From Pseudomonas cichorii (lineage in GTDB: Bacteria > Pseudomonadota > Gammaproteobacteria > Pseudomonadales > Pseudomonadaceae), in the NCBI RefSeq assembly GCF_015471405.1, contig NZ_BLVZ01000001.1, positions 542,744 through 606,743 of the forward strand: 64,000 bases of DNA, read 5' to 3'. The notes under the pieces were generated by a model that was not told the DNA's origin, ran no database searches, and saw only the letters and a program-made list of their open reading frames with translations. A program made the translations under genes and the position numbers. Below, one piece after another: positions 44,104-52,079 of the stretch; within the stretch, counting starts at the first letter, position 1; each line of letters opens with the position of its first letter.

Positions 44104-46121
44104 CACCACCGATTCGATTCGAAAAAGAACCGGGGCACGGACAGCGCCGTGCAGTCTGTGATTGCCTGCTGATAAACCCGCTGCCCCACGGCCAGATCCA
44201 GCACGCCGAGCCCGAAAGGCGAAAAGATCGTCGCCCTGTCCGGCTTCAGTTCGATCAGGCCCAGCATCAGTTGCGCCAGGGTGCCGGTGATGAACGAGCG
44301 ATCCTGATACTGCTGCACCGCAAGGTCTGGCGAAGTCTGGGCCTTGAGACAATGCTCCACGTCATCGAGGATATTGTTGGAGCGGGCAATGACCTTTGGC
44401 CCAAGATCACGCAACGAAATATTGAGGATGACCTGCTCGGGACGGAACGGGTAATCGTCCACGTACGGGCTCGGTGCCGTTGTCGCAAACACCACCACAT
44501 CGGCCTGCAGACTGCTTTCCAGGTCCGCAGGGTGGCTGGTCAGTTGATGGCGGGTCGAAGCATGCTCGATCAGGGCCAGGGCCGATTCGACGTGCTTGTC
44601 GAACACACTGACTTCATCCATCACCCAGCCATCGCTGACGAACATGTCCAGAATCGTGCGGGCAATGAACCCCGCGCCGATAAAGGCGATTCGACGGACA
44701 TTGCGTTGCTGGCGGTTCAACCAGCGTGCCCCCAGCACTGCCGAGGCCGCAGTCCGCATGGCGCTGATGCGCGAAGCTTCCAGGCACGCGAAGGCATAGC
44801 CGGTCAGCGGGTCGTTGAGGATCAGGACCGCCGAGGCACGCTGCAAACCCGAGTCGATATTGCCGGGAAAGCTGGAAATCCACTTGATGCCACTCACAGG
44901 CTGTTCACCTGAAAGGCTGGCCGGCAACGCGATGATGCGATTGGCCGGGGCCTGGGGAAAGCGCAGGAAGTAACTGTCAGGATTGATGGAACGCCCCGCT
45001 TCATGCTCCAGATACGCACGCTGCACATCATCGATGCAGGCTTGCGGGTCGGCAGACAGAATCCGCGCGACCGCTTCGCCATCCACCACATGGAACGGCG
45101 TCTGGCGCAGGCGCTCAGCCGCCAGATAAGTGGTCCACTCGGGCACGACCGGCATGTCCGCCAGGGTCATGTTCAGCACTTCGCTGCCAAAACGCTGCTC
45201 GACCCATTGATCGTCGTAGATCGTGTCCAGATAGCGCTCGCCCCAGTCCGGCGATAACGCCACCACAACGGAGCCGGGTTCGATGCGCTCGCGCCAGGCA
45301 TGCACGGCAGCCACCACCGTGGCGGTTGAACCACCAACCAGCAAGCCTTTGCTGCGCGCCAGCACTCGGCACATGGCTACGGTGCGTGATTCCGGCACCA
45401 TTTCCAGAGCATGGATGCCTTCGGCATTGAAGATCGGCGGGCGCTGGCTGGTACCCAGCCCGGGAATGAAACGCCGACTGGCCGGTGTGTTGAAAGTCAC
45501 CGAGCCAACGCTGTCTACGGCAATGATCTTTGTCGTCGGGTGATGACGCTGAAAATACTGCACGCAGCCCATCAGGGTGCCCGTGGTGCCAGCGCCCACG
45601 AACAGGTAATCCACATGCCCGAAATGTCGGCCGATCGAACGTGCCGTCGTACGCGCATGGGCGCGGGGGTTGGCCGAGTTTTCATACTGGTTGAGCCAGA
45701 CATAGCGCGAGTCGCTGCTGACCTTGTCGCGGATCAGGGCGATGCGCGTCCCCAGAAAACCGCCATTGGCGTCCGGCGTATCGACCTGGATCACCTCGGC
45801 GCCATAAGTACGCATCATGCGGATGTTGTGATTGGAGCTGTTGGGGTCGACCACACAGGTAAACCTGATGGAGCGCTCGGCGCAGATCATCGCCAGGGCA
45901 ACCCCGAGGTTGCCGGATGAAGACTCGATGAGAATGGTGTCCGGACCAATCAGGCCACGGGCTTGCAGGTCATCCACCAGGCCGACGGCAGTCTTGAGCT
46001 TGATGGAGCCGGCCGGGTTGAGCGATTCCATTTTCAGGAAAAATTCATGCCCCAGCCCCGCTACCTTGAGAAAGGTCTGGTCGTGAACGATATCGCAGAT
46101 ATTGTCGTACATGAGGGTCAC
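44103..46121 (-). CDS. Fused SbnA-SbnB protein: L-2,3-diaminopropionate synthesis
   Basis: 672 residues. Residues 1-320 are a cysteine-synthase-like PLP enzyme: NPAGSIKLKTAVGL with the PLP lysine at about 41, IESSSGNLGVALAM, and GAGTTGTLMGCVQYF. This fits SbnA, which joins O-phosphoserine and glutamate. Residues about 325-672 are ornithine-cyclodeaminase-like: GIKWISSFPGNIDSGLQRAS and RIAFIGAGFIARTILDMF (NAD site), as in SbnB, which splits the adduct to L-2,3-diaminopropionate and 2-oxoglutarate. The two are normally separate proteins. No NIS siderophore synthetase is nearby, so staphyloferrin B is excluded. The gene is 1 nt from the N-monooxygenase stop. Confidence 0.88.
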   Translation of the reverse strand: MTLMYDNICDIVHDQTFLKVAGLGHEFFLKMESLNPAGSIKLKTAVGLVDDLQARGLIGPDTILIESSSGNLGVALAMICAERSIRFTCVVDPNSSNHNIRMMRTYGAEVIQVDTPDANGGFLGTRIALIRDKVSSDSRYVWLNQYENSANPRAHARTTARSIGRHFGHVDYLFVGAGTTGTLMGCVQYFQRHHPTTKIIAVDSVGSVTFNTPASRRFIPGLGTSQRPPIFNAEGIHALEMVPESRTVAMCRVLARSKGLLVGGSTATVVAAVHAWRERIEPGSVVVALSPDWGERYLDTIYDDQWVEQRFGSEVLNMTLADMPVVPEWTTYLAAERLRQTPFHVVDGEAVARILSADPQACIDDVQRAYLEHEAGRSINPDSYFLRFPQAPANRIIALPASLSGEQPVSGIKWISSFPGNIDSGLQRASAVLILNDPLTGYAFACLEASRISAMRTAASAVLGARWLNRQQRNVRRIAFIGAGFIARTILDMFVSDGWVMDEVSVFDKHVESALALIEHASTRHQLTSHPADLESSLQADVVVFATTAPSPYVDDYPFRPEQVILNISLRDLGPKVIARSNNILDDVEHCLKAQTSPDLAVQQYQDRSFITGTLAQLMLGLIELKPDRATIFSPFGLGVLDLAVGQRVYQQAITDCTALSVPRFFFESNRW

Positions 46122-46122
46122 T

Positions 46123-47439
46123 TCACTGTGTCAGGAGCGGAGCATCGGCCGGGGTATTGAGGGTTTGCCCAAGGGCATTGGCGATGCGCTCGGCCCGCAA
46201 TGCCATCAAGGAAAACGACTGGCTGTCGCTGATGCCGTGGGTCCGCTCGGAAAGGCCGTTGACCCAGACGCTCACGTCGCACTCGCCCTGAGTGGCGACG
46301 TTGTAATCCCTGTCGATGATCAGGCCGCCATCCAGGTCAGCCTTGAGCCACGGTTGCAGGTTGCTCAACAAGGGTGGAACCAGATACTGCTGGTAGCCCG
46401 TGCCAAGCACGACCACATCCACTTCCAGAATTTCGGTGCGATGGCTGAAGGTATCGGTCAACGCCACGCGATAACCCTGGTCGATCTGCTCGATGTGGGA
46501 AACGACCCGGTAGCCATAGGTCTTCAGCCGTTTGCGACCTGCGATGGAGTCTTCGTAGATCATCGAGAACAGCTTCTGGCTCTCGTCCGGATCGATGCCG
46601 GCGTAGTTGGTCGAACGGCTCCAGTCGAGGAATCGATGGCGCGCGGCATGGTTCAGGCTATGGAAGTAATCGACATGATCCGGCGCGAAAACCCGGTTGG
46701 GGAACTGGCCCAGTTGGGTCAGCTTGAAACCTGCGGAGCGATGGACCGAATGCACCTCAATGCCGCTGTCACGCCCGACCAGTTCCAGCACCGACTCACT
46801 GGCGCTCTGCCCGGAGCCCAGTACCAGCCAGCGCTTGGGCAGCTTGTCGCCAAAAGCCTTTAGGCGCGTCAGGAATTGCGAGGTGTGGAACAGGGTTGGG
46901 CCGAGCAGCGTCTGGAACTCGACCGGAATCCTTGGCTCGCTGCCGCTGGAGAGCACGATATTGCGCGTGTTGAAACTGGCATCCGGGGTCTTGACCTGAA
47001 CTTCGCACAAGCGACCGTCACGGATCACCGGCAGGATTTCAGTGACTGGCGCATTGAAACGGGTGTGACTGTCGACTTGCCGGGAAACCCAGGCGACATA
47101 GTCCGACCACTCATGACGACTGGCAGGACGCCCCAGCAGCCCGAAGTCAAACATGCGCCCCTGGCTTTTCAGGTACATGGCGAACGAAAAGCGGCTGCGG
47201 GGATTGCGCGGCGTTACCAGATCACGGAAAACATGGTGATTGATATCGGCCCCGGCCAGCAGAAGTTCGCGATGCCATTGAGTATCCTGCGCGGCCTCAA
47301 GATAACGAACTGTCAGGTGAGACAGCGGATCATCAACTTCCCGTGCATCTTCGAACACACAGGAAAGTGCAATACCCGCAGGCCCGAAACCAATACAGAC
47401 CGCATCGGTATTAAACGTGTGTGGTGCTAAGTTACCCAT
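46123..47439 (-). CDS. Amine N-monooxygenase (lysine/ornithine N-hydroxylase family)
   Basis: 438 residues from ATG 47439; a longer upstream frame lacks family sequence. FAD motif AVCIGFGPAGIALSCVF near residue 12, the family block FRDLVTPRNPRSRFSFAMYLK, NADPH motif WLVLGSGQSASESVLEL, and the C-terminal VVVLGTGYQQYLVPP are all present. It resembles PvdA/IucD/SidA and Spb38-type enzymes that hydroxylate the side-chain amine of an amino acid. Here the amine may be that of L-2,3-diaminopropionate, made by the next gene, or lysine. The N-hydroxy amine is the required electrophile for the cupin/MetRS-like N-N-forming pair. Confidence 0.9.
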   Translation of the reverse strand: MGNLAPHTFNTDAVCIGFGPAGIALSCVFEDAREVDDPLSHLTVRYLEAAQDTQWHRELLLAGADINHHVFRDLVTPRNPRSRFSFAMYLKSQGRMFDFGLLGRPASRHEWSDYVAWVSRQVDSHTRFNAPVTEILPVIRDGRLCEVQVKTPDASFNTRNIVLSSGSEPRIPVEFQTLLGPTLFHTSQFLTRLKAFGDKLPKRWLVLGSGQSASESVLELVGRDSGIEVHSVHRSAGFKLTQLGQFPNRVFAPDHVDYFHSLNHAARHRFLDWSRSTNYAGIDPDESQKLFSMIYEDSIAGRKRLKTYGYRVVSHIEQIDQGYRVALTDTFSHRTEILEVDVVVLGTGYQQYLVPPLLSNLQPWLKADLDGGLIIDRDYNVATQGECDVSVWVNGLSERTHGISDSQSFSLMALRAERIANALGQTLNTPADAPLLTQ

Positions 47440-47495
47440 TAAATAACCATCCTTAGAACTGGAGTAAATGGCAGTAAGCAGATAGACGTGTTGCG

Positions 47496-48482
47496 TTATT
47501 CGGTAACGGGAGCGAGCCCTCTCTCGCCCAGTTTCCAGACACTGTTGAACGCCCCCCTGCACTCGCCCTGATCAAAGCTGACGATGCCCAGCGGGGTGTT
47601 GAAAGTTGTGTTGCTCAATGCCGACAGCAGCTCGGCCTTGCGCCAGTTGCTGTTGGCCAATACCGCCAGCACGTAAAACATCAACAGGCTTTCGCGGTAA
47701 TAGGTTTCAGGCATTGCGCCGTATAACCGTTGATGAAGAGCCGTTGCATGACATGAAGAGGCTCCCGACTCTTCGTCCATGCCGGCTACACCGAAACCGA
47801 TGACATAGGTGTCACGATCATTGGCAAGGGCATTGCCCAGATAAGGCGATGCGGCATCGTCGGTCAGTACCAGAGGTCGCGTGCTGCCGGACCGACGTCG
47901 TGCAAGCCAGTGCTCGCGGCTGGCCTGCAAGCGCCCGGCGAACACTTCCACCTGCGCCTGCCCCGGCTCGCTGACCTGATGCAAGCCCGCCTGTTTCGCC
48001 GCCTCGGCGATGGCCCTGGCCAATGCCTGGCCGTGGGCGCTGCCGTCAGCGCCAATATGCAGCACATTCCATTGGCGAGTTTTCAGCCAGGCCAGCAGAT
48101 CGTTGGCCAACTGTCGATCCGACGGGCAAAAGCGAAAGACGTTGTCGTGCTCAAGCGTCAGGCAGTCAATGGTCGCGGCAGGTGTCAGCAAGGCGATGCC
48201 CGCCTGCCGATAGAGTGCCGCAGCGCTCACTGCCGCATCGGAAGAGAAATGCCCGACGACCAGATCGACCTCCCGATCGATCATCTGCCGCGCTACTTCC
48301 GCACCACGCGCTGCATTGGCGCCATCATCGAGAAAGCGCCATTCCACCTGGCCCAGCCCGGCAATGAAGTTTCGCGCCACAGCCAGGGCCCGCAGAAAGG
48401 TTCGGGCATGAGGCGTGTCACTGGGGTCGAACAAGGCACTGACGCCAACCCGCAGAACGCGGGACTTCTGCAAATGCATCAT
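47496..48482 (-). CDS. Type-1 periplasmic-binding-fold protein without a signal peptide
   Basis: 328 residues from ATG 48482 (ATGA overlap with the oxidase stop). It shows the Leu/Ile/Val-binding-like fold: VLRVGVSALFDPSDTPHA, ARGAEVARQMIDREVDLVVG, GIALLTPAATIDCLT, VFRFCPSDRQLANDLL, NVLHIGADGSAHGQALA. The branched-chain ABC binders it resembles carry a signal peptide; none is seen here. A cytoplasmic version could be a ligand sensor, like AmiC, or a carrier for the pathway product. It sits between the oxidase and the N-monooxygenase, so it belongs to the cluster. No partner is identified. Confidence 0.75.
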   Translation of the reverse strand: MMHLQKSRVLRVGVSALFDPSDTPHARTFLRALAVARNFIAGLGQVEWRFLDDGANAARGAEVARQMIDREVDLVVGHFSSDAAVSAAALYRQAGIALLTPAATIDCLTLEHDNVFRFCPSDRQLANDLLAWLKTRQWNVLHIGADGSAHGQALARAIAEAAKQAGLHQVSEPGQAQVEVFAGRLQASREHWLARRRSGSTRPLVLTDDAASPYLGNALANDRDTYVIGFGVAGMDEESGASSCHATALHQRLYGAMPETYYRESLLMFYVLAVLANSNWRKAELLSALSNTTFNTPLGIVSFDQGECRGAFNSVWKLGERGLAPVTE

Positions 48483-49621
48483 GGCTGCACACCCGGGTCG
48501 CCAGAGCCAGCCTGAATGCGTGCCGGTGACAGAGCCGACCATTCGCCGCTCAGTTCCTGCCCCGCCAGATGGCTGCGCAACTGGTCGAACGCAATCTGTG
48601 CAATTCCGGGCGCAAGCTTGAAACCAAGCCCGGACATGCCGGTGGCCATGAAAACGGGGCTGTGCTCATCGCAAAATCCAACCAGCGGCCTGCCATCGGC
48701 ACTGTAGCTGTCAAAACCCGGCAGCACGTCCAGCACGCTGATCAGGCCGCTGGATGCAGACAGCTGCTGCACACGCTGGCTGGCATCCAGGGCATGCCGC
48801 TCGTCAGGGCGGGCCAGAGTCTCCGGCCAGGCACCGCTGTCTCGCAAGCCGCAGCCGGTCTGAACGATATTGCGGGTCAGGGGAATCCCGTAAGTCTGGG
48901 TGACGGCATCGATAACCGGCATGAACCAGGTGCTTTCAGTCATCACCCTTGCCAGGGGGATAGAACGGGTTTCAAGCCCGAAATCCGTTCCTGGCAGCAG
49001 ATGCTGGCTCCAGGCTCCGGCGGCAACGACCACCGCCCGGCAACGCAAGGTGGCACTGCCCAGTTCGATGCGAACATCATGACTGGAGCGACAATCGATG
49101 GACTTGACCTCGCAGTGCTCCAGCAATAACCCGTACTGGCGGACCACATTGCTCAACAGGGCCACGGCCTGACGCACATTGCCCACGCTGGCCCTAGGCT
49201 CGAACAGATTGACCCGCGCGTCCTTGTGGCAGTGCGGATAATGCACGCCATCGAGTTCGTGGGTGCCGACCAGATGCATCGGGTAACGCACTTTGGCGTG
49301 TTGCCTGATCGCGCTCCAGATGTCCTCCAGTTGATCCGGTGCGGCACGATAAATCATGCCGGTGCGGCGCAATGCACTGGAGTAAGTGGTGGCGAAAACG
49401 CCCTCATCCATCAAGCCAATGGAATACGCTGCCAGTTCCATCAACAGCGGGTCGGTGTCGTATAAACGCACCAGCCCGCCGGAATAACCGCTGGCCCCAA
49501 GGGCGCCTGCTGCGCCCTTGTCGATCAGCGCCACGGAAATACCCGTACTGCTCAGTTTCGCGGCAATGCTGGCGCCCACGATGCCAGCGCCAATCACCGC
49601 AATTTCATAATCGATGAACAT
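48479..49621 (-). CDS. DAO/glycine-oxidase-like FAD-dependent oxidoreductase of the putative hydrazine cluster
   Basis: 380 residues. The N-terminal FAD fold reads YEIAVIGAGIVGASIAAKL. Further family segments are GASGYSGGLVRLYD, RAVVVAAGAWSQHLLPG, and the C-terminal SADGRPLVGFCDEHSPVF with GMSGLGFKLAPG. This is the D-amino-acid-oxidase/glycine-oxidase fold. In the s56-p1 pathway an enzyme of this class (Spb39) cleaves the N-C bond of the hydrazine adduct and frees a hydrazino acid plus aldehyde. The same role is proposed here. The gene follows the MetRS-like gene by 14 nt. Confidence 0.86.
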   Translation of the reverse strand: MFIDYEIAVIGAGIVGASIAAKLSSTGISVALIDKGAAGALGASGYSGGLVRLYDTDPLLMELAAYSIGLMDEGVFATTYSSALRRTGMIYRAAPDQLEDIWSAIRQHAKVRYPMHLVGTHELDGVHYPHCHKDARVNLFEPRASVGNVRQAVALLSNVVRQYGLLLEHCEVKSIDCRSSHDVRIELGSATLRCRAVVVAAGAWSQHLLPGTDFGLETRSIPLARVMTESTWFMPVIDAVTQTYGIPLTRNIVQTGCGLRDSGAWPETLARPDERHALDASQRVQQLSASSGLISVLDVLPGFDSYSADGRPLVGFCDEHSPVFMATGMSGLGFKLAPGIAQIAFDQLRSHLAGQELSGEWSALSPARIQAGSGDPGVQP

Positions 49622-49635
49622 CGAGATGTTCCTGC

Positions 49636-51135
49636 TCAGATAGAGTATTCAGCGGCCGAACCGGACATGACTGTGGCGTTTACCCGTGTCTCGGGCAGCC
49701 CGAATGCCGTGACGATGCGCGCTGACATCTCCGGGATCAGCGATTTGCCGATCACTGCCAGGAACGCCGCCAGGTGAATCACCGTGCGCCCTTCGGCAAG
49801 GCGCGTAGCAGTAATGGCGATCACATCCAGCAGTACCTGAGCCATACCCTTCATCGAGAAGTGTTCGGGGTCCGAAGCCTTGATCCATTGCAGACGCAGC
49901 GCTTCCAGCAAACCGGCATCCTGGCCGCAGACTCCACTCCACCAGCAGTCATCGCAGCGTTGCCCGGCCTCCAGCAAGGCCGGGAAAAATTCGTTGAATA
50001 CCCTCTGCCGCCATTGCAGAAAGTGCTCCAGGCGGAAATCGCCTTCGCTTTCTTCAGGGGCGATGCTGGCCAGATACAGGCGTGCGCTGTCCGCACAGGC
50101 CTCACGGGCAAGATCACCGACCCAGATGGCATGGTTGCGGCTGGTGGACAGGTTCAGGCCATCAAGCTTGAGAAACTGGTTAGGCATGAAGCGCTGGTTG
50201 ACCTTGATGTCATCGAGGGCCGACAACTGCGCCGGGTAAACGATGGCGTGGCTGAATACACAGTCAAACCCCAGGAAATGCACCAGCGTTCCCTGCCCCG
50301 ACTGCCAGTACTGACGGAACAGTTCGGGACGCCCGGCCTGATCGGCATGCTCGCGAAAAGCCGCCATGTAACCGGCCAGCCCCATGAACCAGGTATGCAC
50401 CCGACAGGCCCCATCGGCTTCAAGATCCAGCCCGCCATCCTCAGGGCGCGTAACGCCCCAGTCATGCAGGTTTTCAACGGTGTCGCGCAGCCAGTTATCC
50501 AGCGGTTTTCGCCATTTGCGGGCAAACAGCCTGTCGCGCAAGACCGGCTTGAACGCCGCCAGCTTCATGAAGGCACGGTGGGTGGATTTCCACTGCGACG
50601 GCTGCTTGCACAGCTTGCAGTGCAGATCCGTCATCAGCTCGGCATCAGGCGCCTGTGCGCAGTTCTCGCACTGACTGGCATCGGACTCGGCCCCGCAATA
50701 GTTGCAATTGCCTCTGGCAAAGGCCTCATAGCCCCATACCCGACAGTCCGGGCAATACGGTTCCTCGGCATCGCGAAACTCGATAAAGCCGGACTTGCGG
50801 ACCTTGCCGAAGACTTCGCAAACCGCCTGCTCGAACCAAGGGTTCTGGTAAGGACGCATCCAGTTGTCAGGCTTGATGTTGATAGCGGCCAGCGACGCTT
50901 CAATGCGGTCCGAATTGCGATTGGCCAGTTCGACCGGGTCGACTCCCAGCTCCATGCCCTTGCGCAGCATGTAGGACTGATAATCGTCAGAGTAGGAAAC
51001 CAGTACGCAGTCATGCCCGCGCTGGCGCTGGACACGGGTGAAAACATCAGCCGCCAGGAACGGTCCGGCGATATGGCCGATGTGCAGATCACCGTTGGGC
51101 GTGGGCGGAGTGATGGTCACGATGAACTTAGTCAT
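49636..51135 (-). CDS. MetRS-like enzyme of the hydrazine synthetase type (stand-alone)
   Basis: 499 residues from ATG 51135, overlapping the cupin end by 8 nt. The class I synthetase HIGH motif is intact (PPTPNGDLHIGHIAGPFLA). A zinc-knuckle region has four CxxC-type pairs (YCPDCRVWG, NCNYCGAE, CENC, CKLC). The KMSKS loop is altered to NLSTS (LDGLNLSTSRNHAIWV), losing both lysines, so a housekeeping MetRS role is unlikely. A normal anticodon-binding and C-terminal dimer domain is not clear. In Spb40-type hydrazine synthetases a MetRS-like domain is fused to a cupin and joins an N-hydroxy amine to an amino acid. Here the cupin is the gene just upstream. Confidence 0.85.
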   Translation of the reverse strand: MTKFIVTITPPTPNGDLHIGHIAGPFLAADVFTRVQRQRGHDCVLVSYSDDYQSYMLRKGMELGVDPVELANRNSDRIEASLAAINIKPDNWMRPYQNPWFEQAVCEVFGKVRKSGFIEFRDAEEPYCPDCRVWGYEAFARGNCNYCGAESDASQCENCAQAPDAELMTDLHCKLCKQPSQWKSTHRAFMKLAAFKPVLRDRLFARKWRKPLDNWLRDTVENLHDWGVTRPEDGGLDLEADGACRVHTWFMGLAGYMAAFREHADQAGRPELFRQYWQSGQGTLVHFLGFDCVFSHAIVYPAQLSALDDIKVNQRFMPNQFLKLDGLNLSTSRNHAIWVGDLAREACADSARLYLASIAPEESEGDFRLEHFLQWRQRVFNEFFPALLEAGQRCDDCWWSGVCGQDAGLLEALRLQWIKASDPEHFSMKGMAQVLLDVIAITATRLAEGRTVIHLAAFLAVIGKSLIPEMSARIVTAFGLPETRVNATVMSGSAAEYSI

Positions 51136-51520
51136 TGAGACACCCCGTCGTTTCATTGTGCTGTTCGACAAAGGCATTCACGTAGTTCATGTCCCACCAG
51201 ACCACGTAGAAATGAAAGTCCTCATCGGAATCATTGATGACGTAGTGATTGGTGTGTTTGGGGATCGCCGCAATATCGCCCACGGCAAACTCCATTTCCC
51301 GCTCACCCACGACCAGCCTGGAACGCCCCTTGATGGCGATGAAGATTTCCTGATCGATCTGGGTATGAGCCTCACTGCTGGTGCCGGGGCGCACAACGCA
51401 CCAGCCACCGGCAAACGGCATCGGATAACCATCCCATGGCAGCAGACGGCTGCCATCGAGCCCGTACTCATGAACCAGGGCGTCGAAGTTGGTTTTACGG
51501 TGAATATCGAACTTTTCCAT
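51128..51520 (-). CDS. Single-domain cupin, probable N-N bond-forming partner of the MetRS-like enzyme
   Basis: 130 residues from ATG 51520. The first cupin motif is GTSSEAHTQIDQEIFIAIKG, with His, Gln/Asp and Glu as likely metal ligands, and the second is GDIAAIPKHTNHYV with the last His. The fold and context match the zinc cupins that rearrange an O-aminoacyl-hydroxylamine into a hydrazine in Spb40-type synthetases. It is the first gene of the ten-gene minus-strand run and overlaps the MetRS-like gene, so equimolar production is likely. A simple sugar or regulator cupin is the alternative if the neighbours are ignored. Confidence 0.8.
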   Translation of the reverse strand: MEKFDIHRKTNFDALVHEYGLDGSRLLPWDGYPMPFAGGWCVVRPGTSSEAHTQIDQEIFIAIKGRSRLVVGEREMEFAVGDIAAIPKHTNHYVINDSDEDFHFYVVWWDMNYVNAFVEQHNETTGCLND

Positions 51521-51668
51521 GCTCAAACCCGTGCGTTGTAGATGGGTAAAGCATGAATTTGGTGAAAAACGTTGGCTATCGGATTACTGGATAAGTCAGG
51601 CGGGTAGAATCGATTTTTTGGATGGGTATATATAAGGCTTCACCCTGCGCTGAAGCACATTTGCCTTA

Positions 51669-51726
51669 GTAAGATTTCTTACGGCAGTGCAGGCATTTGA
51701 TTCAAAGTATTTCATTTCAAATGAAA
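51669..51726. promoter_or_regulatory. Two palindromes upstream of the hydrazine-type operon
   Basis: GTAAGA-TT-TCTTAC (51669-51682) and TTTCATTT-C-AAATGAAA (51710-51726) are both perfect. They lie 150-205 bp upstream of the cupin ATG. They could be operators for the ten-gene operon. No regulator gene is part of the cluster, so the binding protein is unknown. The stretch 51521-51668 holds AT-rich TATATATA but no promoter I can defend. Confidence 0.35.
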
Positions 51727-51773
51727 AACACCGTTATGACAGGCGTTACAAGGCATTGGCGCGCAAGGGGCGA

Positions 51774-51796
51774 ACAATGATAATCACTATCATTGT
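51774..51796. promoter_or_regulatory. Fur box
   Basis: ACAATGATA-ATCAC-TATCATTGT is a perfect 9-bp-arm palindrome that reproduces the GATAAT/ATTATC hexamer pattern of Fur sites. It lies about 30 bp before the likely start of the small RNA on the plus strand and 254 bp before the cupin gene on the minus strand. The small RNA is the better target by distance. Confidence 0.8.
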
Positions 51797-51824
51797 TGCT
51801 GATAATTGAATGTATCAAAGCGGT

Positions 51825-51961
51825 GTTACCGTTGCAGGCGATGAACGAACATGTGGAAAGCCTGCGAAACCGCATCGCAGGCCTGAATACCTGCTCCACT
51901 TCATCAGTCCTTTGGTTAGATCTTTTTAAGCCATCCCACGTGAGTGCGATGGCTTTTTTTT
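51825..51961 (+). ncRNA. Fur-regulated small RNA, PrrF-like
   Basis: A -10-like TATCAA (51813-51818) follows the Fur box, placing the RNA start near 51825. The first stem-loop is GCCTGCGA (51860-51867) with TCGCAGGC (51875-51882). A single-stranded linker with CCACTTCATCAGTCC follows. The RNA ends in an intrinsic terminator at 51928-51961. Length, Fur box and layout match PrrF, the iron-stress small RNA of pseudomonads that represses iron-using proteins. No open frame of note is found in it. The identity as PrrF is from architecture and should be checked against the Rfam model. Confidence 0.7.
51928..51961 (+). terminator. Rho-independent terminator of the small RNA
   Basis: AAGCCATC (51928-51935) pairs with GATGGCTT (51948-51955), and CAC/GTG extends the stem inside the loop. 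Eight T follow at 51954-51961. A strong intrinsic terminator in plus orientation. Confidence 0.88.
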
Positions 51962-52079
51962 GATTTGAATTATCGCCCGTGCTGATCGGGCAATCGGCAG
52001 TAACAACTTTCGACTTGATGAATAACCTGTTTGCGCTAGTTTTTTGAGCGTTTTCTCACGGCCAAAGACAGGCATTCCG

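Noticed and set aside
43970..44172. Short plus-strand open frames over the start of the FAD/NAD(P) gene
   Set aside because: No ribosome site or motif; they lie antisense to coupled genes.
44103..47439. Staphyloferrin B or hydroxamate siderophore locus
   Set aside because: SbnA/SbnB and the N-hydroxylase suggest it at first, but there is no NIS synthetase, NRPS or acyltransferase nearby, while cupin, MetRS-like and DAO-type genes point to hydrazine chemistry.
49636..51135. Second housekeeping methionyl-tRNA synthetase
   Set aside because: KMSKS is lost, no normal anticodon domain is clear, and the gene is embedded in a metabolic operon.
49774..51138. 454-codon open frame on the plus strand
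   Set aside because: Antisense of the MetRS-like gene; low-complexity Gln/Arg/Leu-rich product without motifs.
51774..51796. Fur box as the direct operator of the ten-gene cluster
   Set aside because: It is 254 bp from the cupin start but directly before the small RNA; kept only as a possibility.
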